Shown: positions 20,506-31,075, counted from the stretch's first letter. The stretch: 64,000 nt of DNA from Diplonema papillatum (GCA_030068145.1 JAPJBO010000556.1:87988-151987); one strand, 5' to 3'. The notes: generated by a model from the sequence alone, not told the origin. A program made the numbers and translations.

Positions 20506-20813
20506 CAGGGCTTACGCTCCACGTGTGGAACGTGTGGATTTCCACACGTTAATTCTTTTTGGATTTTGTTCCCCCACGTGTGGATCCACAGGTACCACAT
20601 GTGGATTTTGATTTATTGGTCCACATGCAGGGGAGTCCAGGCCCACTAGCGGTCAAGGCCGCACAGCCAGGTGTCACCAAGTCAGTAGCGACGCTATTTT
20701 TTTTTTTTGCCGTCGCACATGAGGGGAAAGGTTTTTTTTCCCCTCGAACCTTAAGCGCCCACACGTGGTCCACACGTATTTTCTCTGAGACCGAAAACGG
20801 AGCGTAAGCCCTG
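20506..20813. mobile_element. hAT-like MITE with 8-bp target duplication
   Basis: The perfect 15-bp TIR CAGGGCTTACGCTCC bounds 308 bp. ATTCCACC flanks it on both sides (20498-20505 and 20814-20821). Eight-base duplications and CAGGG-type ends are typical of hAT. The interior is rich in CACGTG- and CCACACGT-type palindromes (CCACGTGTGG, GGATCCACAGGTACC). Confidence 0.75.
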
Positions 20814-20821
20814 ATTCCACC

Positions 20822-22049
20822 GTTTCTTGGAGTTTCCCGCGAAGTCCAGCGTATCACCCAAAATGGAGTTATTTTGCTTCACCCACTACATCGTGTAGAG
20901 CACGCACTTTTTTTCCCGGCGAGCTTGGAGCCTCTACGAGGGAACATACCAGAAAGAATGCCAACACAACTCTTCCTACACAGTATTTAGTTCGTAATAA
21001 CCAACCACCTCTAAAAGCTGTCAGTCGGGATAAGCCGTGCAGCCGCTGCTCAACAGTGCATTGCTGGTCCATGTGGTTTATGTACTTCAAAGTTCCCAGC
21101 GCTTAACGGCTTTAACGTAACTGCAAGCGGGAAACTCTCATCAACCGGCACGCACAACGAAACCGAAGCGCCTGTCTTTTTAGCCGATTGCTGAGACACG
21201 GTTGTAGGGGAGGTTTCCCCCCGCGACGGATTCGCCTGTGCTGTAGCAGCACGGGTGGTCCTGGCTGTGACGAGCTGCGCACAGCCGCCTGACAACCAGA
21301 CTCACACCGCTGTCCTTGTCTGCAGACACTCAGGTTCCGCGCTGAATGATGGTCCGCCTTATGCGTCCGTGGCTTAGCAGACGGGACCAGTGCGGTGTTG
21401 AGCACATACCCATTCCAAGCACGTTCTTGCAATCCCCCCGTTTCCTTTAGACCCCCAGAGTACTGCTTCTTATCGGTATTTCTCCTCTAAGGGTAGTCAA
21501 ACAGAAAATAAGCACTTCCGTGGGTGAGTTTGAGTTTTGCAATGAGCAAGAACAGAGCAGCAAGCGATCAACCTTACACGGTGAGGTCCAGCCCCAGAAG
21601 CTGGAGTTAGAGAGGCGTACCGACAGTCCCACCTGATGATGCATCCGTGGCTTCTCGGACCGTAACACGGCGCAGACGGGACCGGTGCGTCCCCTGACTG
21701 CCTGGACACTAAACTGAGTTTTCACCCCGGGAGGCGGCGCCTGACATTCATTTTTTTGCGACAACCAAGTTTCTGATTCCCCGGTGCCAGTATTTGTTGC
21801 AGCTAAAAGGTCACCCGCTCTCTAAAATCCCGGAATTTCAAGGGAATGCCTGTTCTTTTTTTTTTTTTTTGTACCCTCACTACTACACCTCCAGCCTCAA
21901 CCGTCAACCCGGCGACTCCACCAGTTCTTTCAACAAAACTACGCATTTCTTTAAAACGAAAAGTATTCCAAAACAACACTCAGACTGACAGAATCGTGTT
22001 TTTTTCCCTTTGCAGAGCACCCAATCTGACAGAGTCCTTCTTTTGGTTC
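20822..22049. other. No gene; one dispersed repeat
   Basis: Positions 21255-21430 match 38415-38595 (GGTGGTCCTGGCTGTGACGA, GACACTCAGGTTCCGCGCTG, GACGGGACCAGTGCGGTG). A weaker echo is at 21625-21700. I see no coding region. Confidence 0.45.
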
Positions 22050-22140
22050 TACGCAAGCGCCAGCTTGGAAGGAAATGCTCAACGACGCTGTCAGACAAAG
22101 AACCAAAGGGATCTCCAAGTGCTGTTGCTACCGATGTTTT
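22050..22140 (+). mobile_element. Partial SDR, second subfamily
   Basis: ACGCAAGCGCCAGCTTGGAA and the following 70 bp match the head of the 6486-6769 unit. The rest is missing. Confidence 0.5.
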
Positions 22141-22290
22141 GCATTTTGCAAAACATTGCACGTCAGACGATTTCTTTTCTTTTTTGTATAAGGGCTGACT
22201 ATTTATTTAATTTTTGGCTCGCGCTCGCGCGCGCCCGAATTTTTGCGAAACCTCGAAAAAAAAAGTTGGGAAAAAAAAAAATAGTTTGTG

Positions 22291-22736
22291 CAGGGTCGAC
22301 CTGACAACTGGACGACTCCGCCACTTCTGGGTCACCTGGACCACTTCGGGCACTTGGAAATTGGAAACCACAATAAACGCTGGAAAAGTACGTGCGCTCG
22401 GCTAAGGCCGGCGCGTGGCGAGACTGGAGGCAGCAGTTAAAGTTCGGGGAACAGCAAAGTTCGGGCGAAGCTAAGTTCGGGCAATGCTAAGTTCTGGTGA
22501 AGCAAAGTTCGGGCGAAGCTAAGTTCGGGCAATGCTAAGTTCTGGTGAAGCAAAGTTCGGGTGAAGCTAAGTTCGGGCGAAACAAAGTTCGGGCGAAGCA
22601 AAGTTCGGGCGAAGCTAAGTTCGGGCGAGCAAAGTTCTACAGGGTCGACCTGACAACTGGACGACTCCGCCACTTCTGGGTCACCTGGACCACTTCGGGC
22701 ACTTGGAAATTGGAAACCACAATAAACGCTGGAAAA
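22291..22736. repeat. 16-bp minisatellite inside a 96-bp direct repeat
   Basis: CAGGGTCGACCTGACAACTG starts two direct copies (22291-22386 and 22640-22736) that end in AATAAACGCTGGAAAA. Between them about 12 units close to AAGTTCGGGCGAAGCT run from 22440 to 22637. Confidence 0.7.
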
Positions 22737-22740
22737 AAAT

Positions 22741-22971
22741 CTTTCCCCCTATGTGCGGCGGGCAAAAGAATAGTGTCACTTGGCGACACGTGGCTGTGCA
22801 GCCGTGGCGACTTGTGGGCCTAGACACACCCTGCATGAAGCACATGTGGGGGGAAAAAGTAAATTAAAATCCACATGTGGTACCTGTGGATCCACACGTG
22901 GGGGAAAGAAAATCCGAAAAAATTAACGTGTGGATATATCCACACGTTCCACACGTGGGGTGTAGGCCCTG
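22741..22971 (-). mobile_element. Second hAT-like MITE copy, one end lost
   Basis: The minus strand aligns with 20506-20735, including the TIR (as CAGGGCCTACACCCC), the CCACACGTT palindromes and the GGCTGCACAGCCACGTGTCG block. The far TIR is replaced by the repeat ending at 22736. Confidence 0.6.
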
Positions 22972-23257
22972 CTTCCCCCTAGGCAGTGCTCTGCCTTAAC
23001 ATTAAACTAAGGTTTGCCCCCTACAACCCAAAGAAACATTTTCCCCCTGTGACCTTGACAGGCTTATTTTCATTTTGCCACCGACGTAGTAAATGGCTGC
23101 TGAAGTCCGGGGTGCATTACTCGATTTGCCGAGTACTAGAACGGCAGCCGAACAGGAGCGGACCTAATGGTGGTAGTGCTTTGTTTTAGACAACCAGACG
23201 GGGTGTAAAACAAACTGTTATTATTCGACTCCTCCCCTTTACAACAGTACGGCTAAG

Positions 23258-23532
23258 AAAATACTCAACGTAGCTGCTTTGACTCCGAATGGAAGGGAGG
23301 AAGCATAATACAAGCACAATCTGATTTGTTATTCGCTTACACCACCGTGTGTTGCTTTCTCACTCAGAACTTTTGACCTGTTGTGTTTGTGTGATTTGTC
23401 GTGTAGGGGTAGACCGGCATGACCTCACTTCCGGTCAACACGTGGTTCGGTAGTTACAGCACTTGGGATCCCTTCGGTTCTTTGTCTGGCAGTTGTTGTC
23501 GAGCATTTCCTTCCAAGCTGGCGCTTGTGTAA
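23258..23532 (-). mobile_element. Solo SDR, second subfamily, inverted
   Basis: The minus strand matches 6486-6769 from ACACAAGCGCCAGCTTGGAA to the CAACGT...GAGTATTTTC end. Confidence 0.55.
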
Positions 23533-23659
23533 AAAAAAAGAAGCAAAACCCCGGGCGTCGATTGCCCCTCCGCCTTTTCTTCCCCCCCCCCACCCAGCTT
23601 CCAACGACCCCCACCCAGTGCGAATGTGCTCGTGGTGTCGGTCACAGGAGTCCTTTTTT

Positions 23660-23875
23660 TGTATAGGCACCCGCTTTGTAGGAAATGCTTGAGGAGACTG
23701 CCAGTTGCGATAGATCAAAGGAGGTAAATGTGCTGTAGCCCACACAAAACACAGGTGAATCTGGGTTTAGTGGCGGGCGTAAGCGTTCAACAAAAAAGAC
23801 CCACTTTGTAGTTGTATTGTTTTCTCCCCCTCTAGCCTCCTTCGAAATGAGCACAGGGCAGTCCCTCGAGTATTT
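23660..23875 (+). mobile_element. Solo SDR inserted in the Penelope flanking repeat
   Basis: It starts GTATAGGCACCCGCTTTG and ends CCCTCGAGTATTT. The uninterrupted paralogue at 30628-30645 reads GGAGTCTTTTTTGGCTAGCC, so the unit landed in a T run. Confidence 0.75.
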
Positions 23876-24287
23876 CTGGCTAGCCAAAGTGAGAAAAAGA
23901 GTGAAAGAGTACGTACAGTAGTGGGAAGGGAAGAGAACGAGTGTAAAAGAAGTTGGCTGTAGCACAAACTACCGGGCCAGCGGAGACCACCGCAAACATA
24001 TTTCTAATGTTTCCTTATCCCTCAAAACCAGCACCAATAACCCCACACCCACCCTAGCATCTCCATCAGCCAACCGGCGTACACCGAAGCAGCATGTTAG
24101 TTTTACATACGTCTTCCCACGCGAACTTTATCGCACACCACCCGTACAAAGACGCGAACCGGCAACCACAAAGTTTCTACAAGACGCACGGCCGCCGGCT
24201 GACAACAGACCGCAGCAACAAACTCCAACCCTATCAGACAAACGCCACACACCGAAAGGGCATAGATCGCCAGACGTTAACCCAGTC

Positions 24288-27200
24288 GTGCCGCACCAAA
24301 CTGCTTCTGCAGCAAGACGCGATCCTACACACTCACAGCGTCGCCAGTCCCGACTACCGCCGACGTCGAGCACCAAACCGCAGCCACACATACCAACGCT
24401 ACCATCCCCATATGACATCCGCTGCACACCGAAAAAGCCTACTAAAGCTGAAGGCGTCGTCCCACTCGAATTGAATCACGCTTACGCCACAGCAAGACAC
24501 CAGGCGTCATACACGCCGTATTGTCAAATTCCACTGCCGCCGACGCCACACACCGGACTGCAGCCACCCACTACATCTTTACCATCGCCATCAGATGACC
24601 GCTGCATACCTAAAGGGCCTCCCAGTCCTTACGTCTTCCCACGCGAACTTTATCGTACACCGCCCGCAGCAGTACACGAGCCTACTTACGCACCATATCA
24701 CCAGGTACCACCGCCAACGATGCTGAGCACGCAGACACCTAAACAAACCAGAACCCCCACACAATACCGTAACACCACACCCTCACCCATCATACACGAA
24801 ATAGACAACACCACACCGACCTCCAGCACCATCTCAGAAGCACAATCCAACGATTTTCACGACCACTCACAAACAAAACCTCTTGCCCCCAACTCCACGA
24901 GCAGTACGACACTCGCTACCGACACGCCGATCACACCTACATTCGCACGCCGCATGTCAAACCATACTACTCACGACGCATCCCCTTTACCCACTTACCA
25001 GGAAGCGATGACACACAGGACGCATCAGACTACACCTCCAAACTCGACGCCGTCCCACCAAACACACCCGCTAGCAAAACCCACACCGCCATCCGCCGAA
25101 CTTAGCTCACACCAAAGCGACGCACTCAAACACATACCGACTAACAACACCATGCCCGGGCGCGACACATACAAAGAAAGTATACAAAGGACAACCGAAC
25201 ACCCAACACCTTCGCCACCGCCTGTCCTCACACCCTTCGTACGCGATAGCCACCGCCATAAACTGCCGCACACCCGAACTCGGGAGACCTACACCCATGT
25301 CACCACAGACACTAACCTACAACAACCCAACCACACTCCATCACAACGACAAGCGACCTACAGCAACTGGCACTACCGACCTACGACTAATGCAACGGAA
25401 CACACACAAAGTACACCAGAAGACATCCCCGCTAATTCCACCAACTCACCCAGCAAAAAGGATTTCCAGAAGCACACAATCGTCCAGAACGCGATAAATT
25501 CACAGGACGCACGAAGGCCGGAGTTTCACAAGAACCCTTTCCTGACATGCTTTCGAACGAAAGCCAAATTCAACTACGGAAAACAGTTTTGGAGTGAGTA
25601 CGAAGCACGACGAAAAGAAGCCGAGAAGACGTTTCTCGCCAAGTATCATCGCAAACTGGCAAAAGGATGGAAACACTGCGACGCAGACAAAGCAAGTTAT
25701 GCCGACAAAGGAGTCGTGTATGCACTGGTAGACGAACGCGGTAACCCTCGCTACGTCGGCCAGACCAAACACACCGCGCGCGAGCGTTTAGATTCACATT
25801 GGTACGCTAGACGTAACGGCACACCCGTAGCGTCCGCGATGTTGAAAAGAAACTACCCGCTCTTCACCGTCCCCCTAATTAAGATCAAAATTGCCGACGA
25901 CGCCTCGACGGAAGACTTCAGACGTCAAGCCCTCCCGCGAGAAAACTTCTGGATTTCGCACCTCAACACCGTCTACAATGCGCAACGATACATGAGAAGC
26001 AACACAGGACAGCACCGCAGTCGCAACAAGAAGTCAAACCAAGAACGTTTCCGACCTCCGAGTGCACCGTCCAGCACCGTTTGGGCATGGATAACGGACG
26101 GCCAACTACTCATCAACCAGACCACCGAAGGCCGCGCTTACTCCATACGCAAACAACTCCACCATCTCCTCTCGCTCAACGACAAAGACCTCTTTAAATA
26201 CGATTTCAGCTCGATGGGACGGCCGAGGGCACGACGTCTGCTCAACTGGATAGCATCGAACGCACCAACTAGTAACCTACCGAAGAACGTCATCACGTTG
26301 GAAACCCATTTGAAGGATAGGCTCAGCGAAGTCACGTTGTCGAAAGTCGAGAAGAATGACGGCGCACCAGCACGACTGATCATCACACACGGAAGCGACC
26401 ACATACACCGACTCCACCTCAACGACCTACTCCAACAACCACAAATACGCGAAGCATGCCCTAACCGACGCACTCTAGATCGTACCAAGACAACGTTCCG
26501 ACTAAACCCACCCCTGTTCCTACGGGTCCAGAACGTCACAGAAGTCAGTAAAAGCCTGCCAGACCTCGCACTCGGTCCACCCGATCAATGCGCGTGCCGA
26601 CACTACCGCGGCGACAAGAACATTCAAGGACACGCGATCGGGCACCTTTTCGATATAACACAAGACAAAGGCCTCACTGAGTGTATCAAACGCGGACGAA
26701 AATACCGCTGCTACCAGGACCATCACGCACTCGAAGAGGGACTACACACTTCCATAGACGAATACGTAGAAAAATACTACCCGTCGGAACCAAACGCTAC
26801 CGCTTTTGGAACCGCGTTGAAGGACGAACTTTCGGGACGCCTAGCCACTTTACCACCATCTGACGAAGAAACTTTGAGCCGTATCGCATCGCAAGAACTC
26901 AAGAGACTCAAACAAGACTTGGTGATACTGCCCGTAGACAAAACCACACACGACTTCGGGTTTTGTTGCAAGGCGTACTACACAAACACACTACGGGAGC
27001 AAATACAAACCAGCGCCACATACAAGAAGGAAAATATAACGAAGACGCAGCTTCAACAACAACACAAGCAGCAGCTCGAGCCTTTCAAATTACAAGCACA
27101 AGGCGGACTACCATACCTCTACGGCAGTCTCAAATTGCATAAAGCCGAACCGAGTTTCCGGTGGATCGCGGGCGTAGCGACAGACATCGTAAGGAAAGAC

Positions 27201-29963
27201 AACAAGGCAGCTGCGCGCAAGCAGAAACCGAAAGCAACTACTACGAACGCCCACCTAGAGCTGTCCGGTCTGCTGAAGGCGATTATGCGGACGATAAAGG
27301 AAAAGGACCGACGGAACCAACGACAGACGGGAATAAAGAAGGTCTTCTTCACCGAGAGCCCCGACGACATAGCCCTCAACGTCAAACAGCGTCAAACCCA
27401 TCTGAGATACAAAACACCCACCGACCACGACTTCACGACAATGTACACCAACCTACCGCACGCAGATCTCAAGCGCAGGGTTGGTTCAGCTGTCGACGAA
27501 GCTTATGAATACGAGGAGAAGCACGGCAACAACCACCTCACCCGAGGAGCTAAGCAACAGGGCAAAAAGACTTTTAGTTTCGGCAAAGGGGCGAACAACA
27601 CCAGCCGAAACTATACAAAAGAAGAGCTCAAAGCCCTCCTCAACTTTGTCATCGACAATGCCTACATCGAGCAAGACGAAACCATACTACGCCAAACGGA
27701 AGGTATTCCGATGGGAGGCAATGCAAGTTCGGACCTGGCCAACTTGTATTGCTACAGTGTGGAGTCCGAGTACATAGACGGACTGCTCGCAGAAGGCAAA
27801 GTCGACGAAGCCAAAGCCCACGTCGACACATGGCGTTTCATTGATGACTTCCTCCAATGGGACTGCAAACCACCACCTCAATCACTCTATCGTATGGAGT
27901 ACAAGGAGACGACAGCAGCACGCGACGACATCGTCTTCCTTGGAATACGTATACGTATTGAACGACCCGCAGCTCCACACCCGCCACACATAAGACTAAG
28001 CGTACACCCAAAAACCTTCGGCACACGTTTCACACACTACCAGACCACCGCCCCCAAATCACAGGCCAGCGGCATTTTCAAAGGGTCTCTCATCAGGGCA
28101 ATTCGACAGACCAACCACTGGCAGGACCTTCGCGTCGAGATCCAGCGCAACGTATACGCGATGCTCGAACGGGGGCACCACCCCAGAGTTCTCTACCCCC
28201 CTTGGCAAGCTTGGCTGACGGAGGAGTTCCGTACCCTACCACGACTACACAGCCAGTTAAAACCGTTCCTAGGGTACAGCATTGCGCGTTTCAAGAACGG
28301 CAAACCGCGTATGAAAGAGCCAGATTTCGCCGGAAGACACCAACCCCTTAACTTCAAACCAGCCGAACTGCCAGTAACACCGGAGGATCTCGACTCAACG
28401 ACAGACAGCCACTCCACAACAATCCTTGAACACGAGGAAAGACCAACAAACCTCCTTTCACAACCACAACCTCAGTTCACCTTGAAGCACCGAGTAGCCA
28501 ACCTAGCTGCAACCATCACCTTAGCAGCAGCAATCGCAGCCGCCGGAGCGAGGACCATGTCTAAACTCACGAGATACACCACCACAAACTCCTGTTTTCT
28601 GCAAGCGGCCCTTAATTTGATCGCCGCCACAGACATGGCACAACAAGTAGTCACATACCACGACTGCCCAACACACACGAAAGGCGAATGCACGGCAGCC
28701 GTACACGCTTGGGTGACAGGAAAGCGGACGCAAGCAACTCTGCTGCACGTTTTCGCCAACATCGACGGACCGTTCGGCAACGGGCAGCAATGCGACCTCG
28801 GGGAAGTTTTAAGAGCCATCACCACAGCACTTCTTGACGAAAACCTCGCACACCAAACTTGCCAACAACATCGCCCTGACGCTTTCAACGGTCTACGACA
28901 TACGACGACGACGACAACTACTTGTAAAAACTGCAACCACAACAAAACCAACCCACCCGAAGACCACGACATAACCTTCCTACCTCCAATCGACAACTCG
29001 ATCCAACGGTGCCTGAACAATCACATCAAACCTGGCCCCGCCGCCGACTACAGATGCGAAGTCTGCAAAATCACCGATACCACCCTCGCAACAACAACAT
29101 TTCACCGCATTAATTCAATGCTGTTGATCCAGCTTCAAAGAGCCCGTAGACGCCAAGCGACGAACCGTACCGCTATACGCGCCGACCACTCTATCACGCT
29201 TCCAGGACAAAACACACCACTCATACTCAAAGCCGTAGCAGTACACTCCGGCCACAACAACGCCGGGCACTACGTCATTCACGCCCTCAACGATATCGAC
29301 GCTAACCAACGTTGGACTCGCTTCGACGGACTACAGACGCACTCCACTTCGACGCAAAACTACACCGACAACGAAGTATACCTCTGCGTCTACCAGCTCA
29401 AAGACAACCCACAGACAGGTGTCCCTCCACCCATTGACCCATCATACCACAACCACTATGAACCCCCAAAGCCTGCCACGCCCAGAACCACAACACAAGA
29501 GCCGGACTCGACTCAAAGCATACTTAGAGCTATGCGCGGAGACGAGACATCTACCGACACACCCACACAACGACACGACAGCACACCCCCCACACGAACA
29601 CCCACAACACCAGGCACGTCACAGACCTCCAGTACCACCGCGGAAACAGAGACCAGCAGTGAAGACGACTTACGATGTCCCCACTGCCACACACGCACAA
29701 CAACAACCGGCCTCAAACTGAAGGGAAAACAAGGATTACGGACGCACCTACGTTACTGCAAGAAGAAACCACCCAGAACTAAGTCACAAACAGAAACAAC
29801 GCTGCGAAGCACCACCCAGAAACGAGATAGATGTCCCTACTGCCACAGCGACGGACGAACCGTGGGGAAACCACGCTTCAAAAGTCTACGCCACCATAAA
29901 CCCTGGTGTAAAAAGAAGCACTGTAAACGACGCACAGCAACGACGACTACATCAGACGAATAA
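24288..29963 (+). CDS. Penelope-like polyprotein: GIY-YIG, RT, USP deubiquitinase, zinc knuckles
   Basis: One uninterrupted frame of 1891 codons. Residues 1-440 are Pro/Thr/His-rich with repeats around YVFPRELYRTPP. Residues 475-560 form a GIY-YIG nuclease: GVVY (475-478), YVG (489-491), an ARERLDSHW arginine helix and E552 in RENFWISHLN. A reverse transcriptase spans about 880-1220, with LPYLYGSLKLHK, DFTTMYTNLPH, EGIPMGGNASSDLANLY and the catalytic box RFIDD (D1186, D1187). N-terminal GIY-YIG marks the Chlamys/Naiad type of Penelope-like element. Residues 1430-1710 look like a complete USP (peptidase C19): NSCFLQAAL (C1436), zinc CxxC pairs at 1546/1549 and 1590/1593, LLIQLQRAR, NAGHYVIHAL (H1661) and WTRFDG (D1680). 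Two C2HC knuckles follow near 1797 and 1849. The frame is open back to 24039, and that stretch also encodes YVFPRELYRTPP, so translation may begin upstream. A deubiquitinase in this place is not a feature I know from the family. Confidence 0.85.
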   Translation: MPHQTASAARRDPTHSQRRQSRLPPTSSTKPQPHIPTLPSPYDIRCTPKKPTKAEGVVPLELNHAYATARHQASYTPYCQIPLPPTPHTGLQPPTTSLPSPSDDRCIPKGPPSPYVFPRELYRTPPAAVHEPTYAPYHQVPPPTMLSTQTPKQTRTPTQYRNTTPSPIIHEIDNTTPTSSTISEAQSNDFHDHSQTKPLAPNSTSSTTLATDTPITPTFARRMSNHTTHDASPLPTYQEAMTHRTHQTTPPNSTPSHQTHPLAKPTPPSAELSSHQSDALKHIPTNNTMPGRDTYKESIQRTTEHPTPSPPPVLTPFVRDSHRHKLPHTRTRETYTHVTTDTNLQQPNHTPSQRQATYSNWHYRPTTNATEHTQSTPEDIPANSTNSPSKKDFQKHTIVQNAINSQDARRPEFHKNPFLTCFRTKAKFNYGKQFWSEYEARRKEAEKTFLAKYHRKLAKGWKHCDADKASYADKGVVYALVDERGNPRYVGQTKHTARERLDSHWYARRNGTPVASAMLKRNYPLFTVPLIKIKIADDASTEDFRRQALPRENFWISHLNTVYNAQRYMRSNTGQHRSRNKKSNQERFRPPSAPSSTVWAWITDGQLLINQTTEGRAYSIRKQLHHLLSLNDKDLFKYDFSSMGRPRARRLLNWIASNAPTSNLPKNVITLETHLKDRLSEVTLSKVEKNDGAPARLIITHGSDHIHRLHLNDLLQQPQIREACPNRRTLDRTKTTFRLNPPLFLRVQNVTEVSKSLPDLALGPPDQCACRHYRGDKNIQGHAIGHLFDITQDKGLTECIKRGRKYRCYQDHHALEEGLHTSIDEYVEKYYPSEPNATAFGTALKDELSGRLATLPPSDEETLSRIASQELKRLKQDLVILPVDKTTHDFGFCCKAYYTNTLREQIQTSATYKKENITKTQLQQQHKQQLEPFKLQAQGGLPYLYGSLKLHKAEPSFRWIAGVATDIVRKDNKAAARKQKPKATTTNAHLELSGLLKAIMRTIKEKDRRNQRQTGIKKVFFTESPDDIALNVKQRQTHLRYKTPTDHDFTTMYTNLPHADLKRRVGSAVDEAYEYEEKHGNNHLTRGAKQQGKKTFSFGKGANNTSRNYTKEELKALLNFVIDNAYIEQDETILRQTEGIPMGGNASSDLANLYCYSVESEYIDGLLAEGKVDEAKAHVDTWRFIDDFLQWDCKPPPQSLYRMEYKETTAARDDIVFLGIRIRIERPAAPHPPHIRLSVHPKTFGTRFTHYQTTAPKSQASGIFKGSLIRAIRQTNHWQDLRVEIQRNVYAMLERGHHPRVLYPPWQAWLTEEFRTLPRLHSQLKPFLGYSIARFKNGKPRMKEPDFAGRHQPLNFKPAELPVTPEDLDSTTDSHSTTILEHEERPTNLLSQPQPQFTLKHRVANLAATITLAAAIAAAGARTMSKLTRYTTTNSCFLQAALNLIAATDMAQQVVTYHDCPTHTKGECTAAVHAWVTGKRTQATLLHVFANIDGPFGNGQQCDLGEVLRAITTALLDENLAHQTCQQHRPDAFNGLRHTTTTTTTCKNCNHNKTNPPEDHDITFLPPIDNSIQRCLNNHIKPGPAADYRCEVCKITDTTLATTTFHRINSMLLIQLQRARRRQATNRTAIRADHSITLPGQNTPLILKAVAVHSGHNNAGHYVIHALNDIDANQRWTRFDGLQTHSTSTQNYTDNEVYLCVYQLKDNPQTGVPPPIDPSYHNHYEPPKPATPRTTTQEPDSTQSILRAMRGDETSTDTPTQRHDSTPPTRTPTTPGTSQTSSTTAETETSSEDDLRCPHCHTRTTTTGLKLKGKQGLRTHLRYCKKKPPRTKSQTETTLRSTTQKRDRCPYCHSDGRTVGKPRFKSLRHHKPWCKKKHCKRRTATTTTSDE

Positions 29964-30639
29964 CCTCACTAACCACGGGTACCCAGTGTGCCCAGAGTGC
30001 CTTAACTGTGGCGAGCAACGAACAGTTTTACCCAGCAAATCTACCCAAAAAAAACCTTATATTAGGGCGGAAGCAACCCGCACTACGTGAAGCACCGCAA
30101 ATGTCGCGAAACCCAAGCACTACTCTACGAGAAAATACATAAAAACGCGGACAACAGACCGGTACGGGCTACAAGGCAACCCCTGCTCAACTTGTAGAAC
30201 GTGGGGGGCCCAAGATTACACTCCACGAAGGAATGTACTTGGTGTCGGTCACAAACATTCCCGGACATGGCTAGCCATAACCCATAACGAAAGCATGCAC
30301 TAAATATACAATCCGAAACCACAAAGCCCTTTCTTGCTCTAAGAGAACCCATTCATGAACGGTCACACGGAGACCCTAAAACCCCGGTATTTCAAGCGAA
30401 CTTTAACTCTAATAACAACGACGCCACCCTTCCCCAGTGAACATCCCATGAAAGTAACAATGATGACTTAGACCGATACGGGCTACATGGCAACCCCTGC
30501 TCAACATGTGTAGTGCATGCTAATCCATGTGGTTCATGAACTCAAAAGAACACAATGCTCTACATGTATGCACGTGGGGCGGCGCAGGGCCACATTCATT
30601 GCGAATGTGTTCGTGGTGTCGGTCGCAGGAGTCTTTTTT
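29964..30639 (+). other. Penelope element 3' region
   Basis: No gene. Positions 30110-30420 are the source-type sequence for dispersed copies at 8205 and 13996 and the related inverted copy near 13010. A second TGGTGTCGGTCGCAGG block follows at 30613. Confidence 0.6.
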
Positions 30640-31075
30640 GGCTAGCCAGAGAAAGTAACAAAGAGTGAAAGAGTACGTATGGTAGTGAGTAGAGAAGAGA
30701 ACGAGTGTAAAAGAATGGAGGTAGCACGGACTACCTGACCAGCGGAGACCACCGCAAAAAGATTTCTTACCTTTTCCTTATCCCTCAAAACCAGCACCAA
30801 TAACAACGACCCCACCCGGCCCCCGGCACCGTTCGTTCCCTCCTCCCATTAAAAAATCCAGTGTCCCGAAGGTACCCACAACTGCCCTGTGGCACACTGT
30901 GGCGAACTACACGAGAAGATTGTTGATTTTCTTTCTTCTTTTTTGCGTTGACCATCGTCGTAGAAACACCTTGGTCCAAGCTGGATTGCAGGGCTTGCGC
31001 AGCTCTTTTGTCTTGGAGCTTAATACCTACTGAAAATCAGTACGTAGGATCGGGCAAAAAAGAAACAGAGCATAG

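Larger units (their letters stand above)
23610..30810 (+). mobile_element. Penelope-like element with flanking direct repeats
   Basis: A direct repeat of about 165 bp (GGCTAGCCA-AG, GAGTGAAAGAGTACGTA, AGCGGAGACCACCGCAAA, CTCAAAACCAGCACCAATAA) lies before the gene (23876-24038) and after it (30640-30803). Both are preceded by GCGAATGTG-TCGTGGTGTCGGTC. Flanking pseudo-LTRs are a known feature of Penelope-like elements. The upstream repeat is split by a solo SDR at 23660-23875. The 3' region (30110-30420) supplies the most common dispersed repeat in the first half of the window. Confidence 0.7.
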
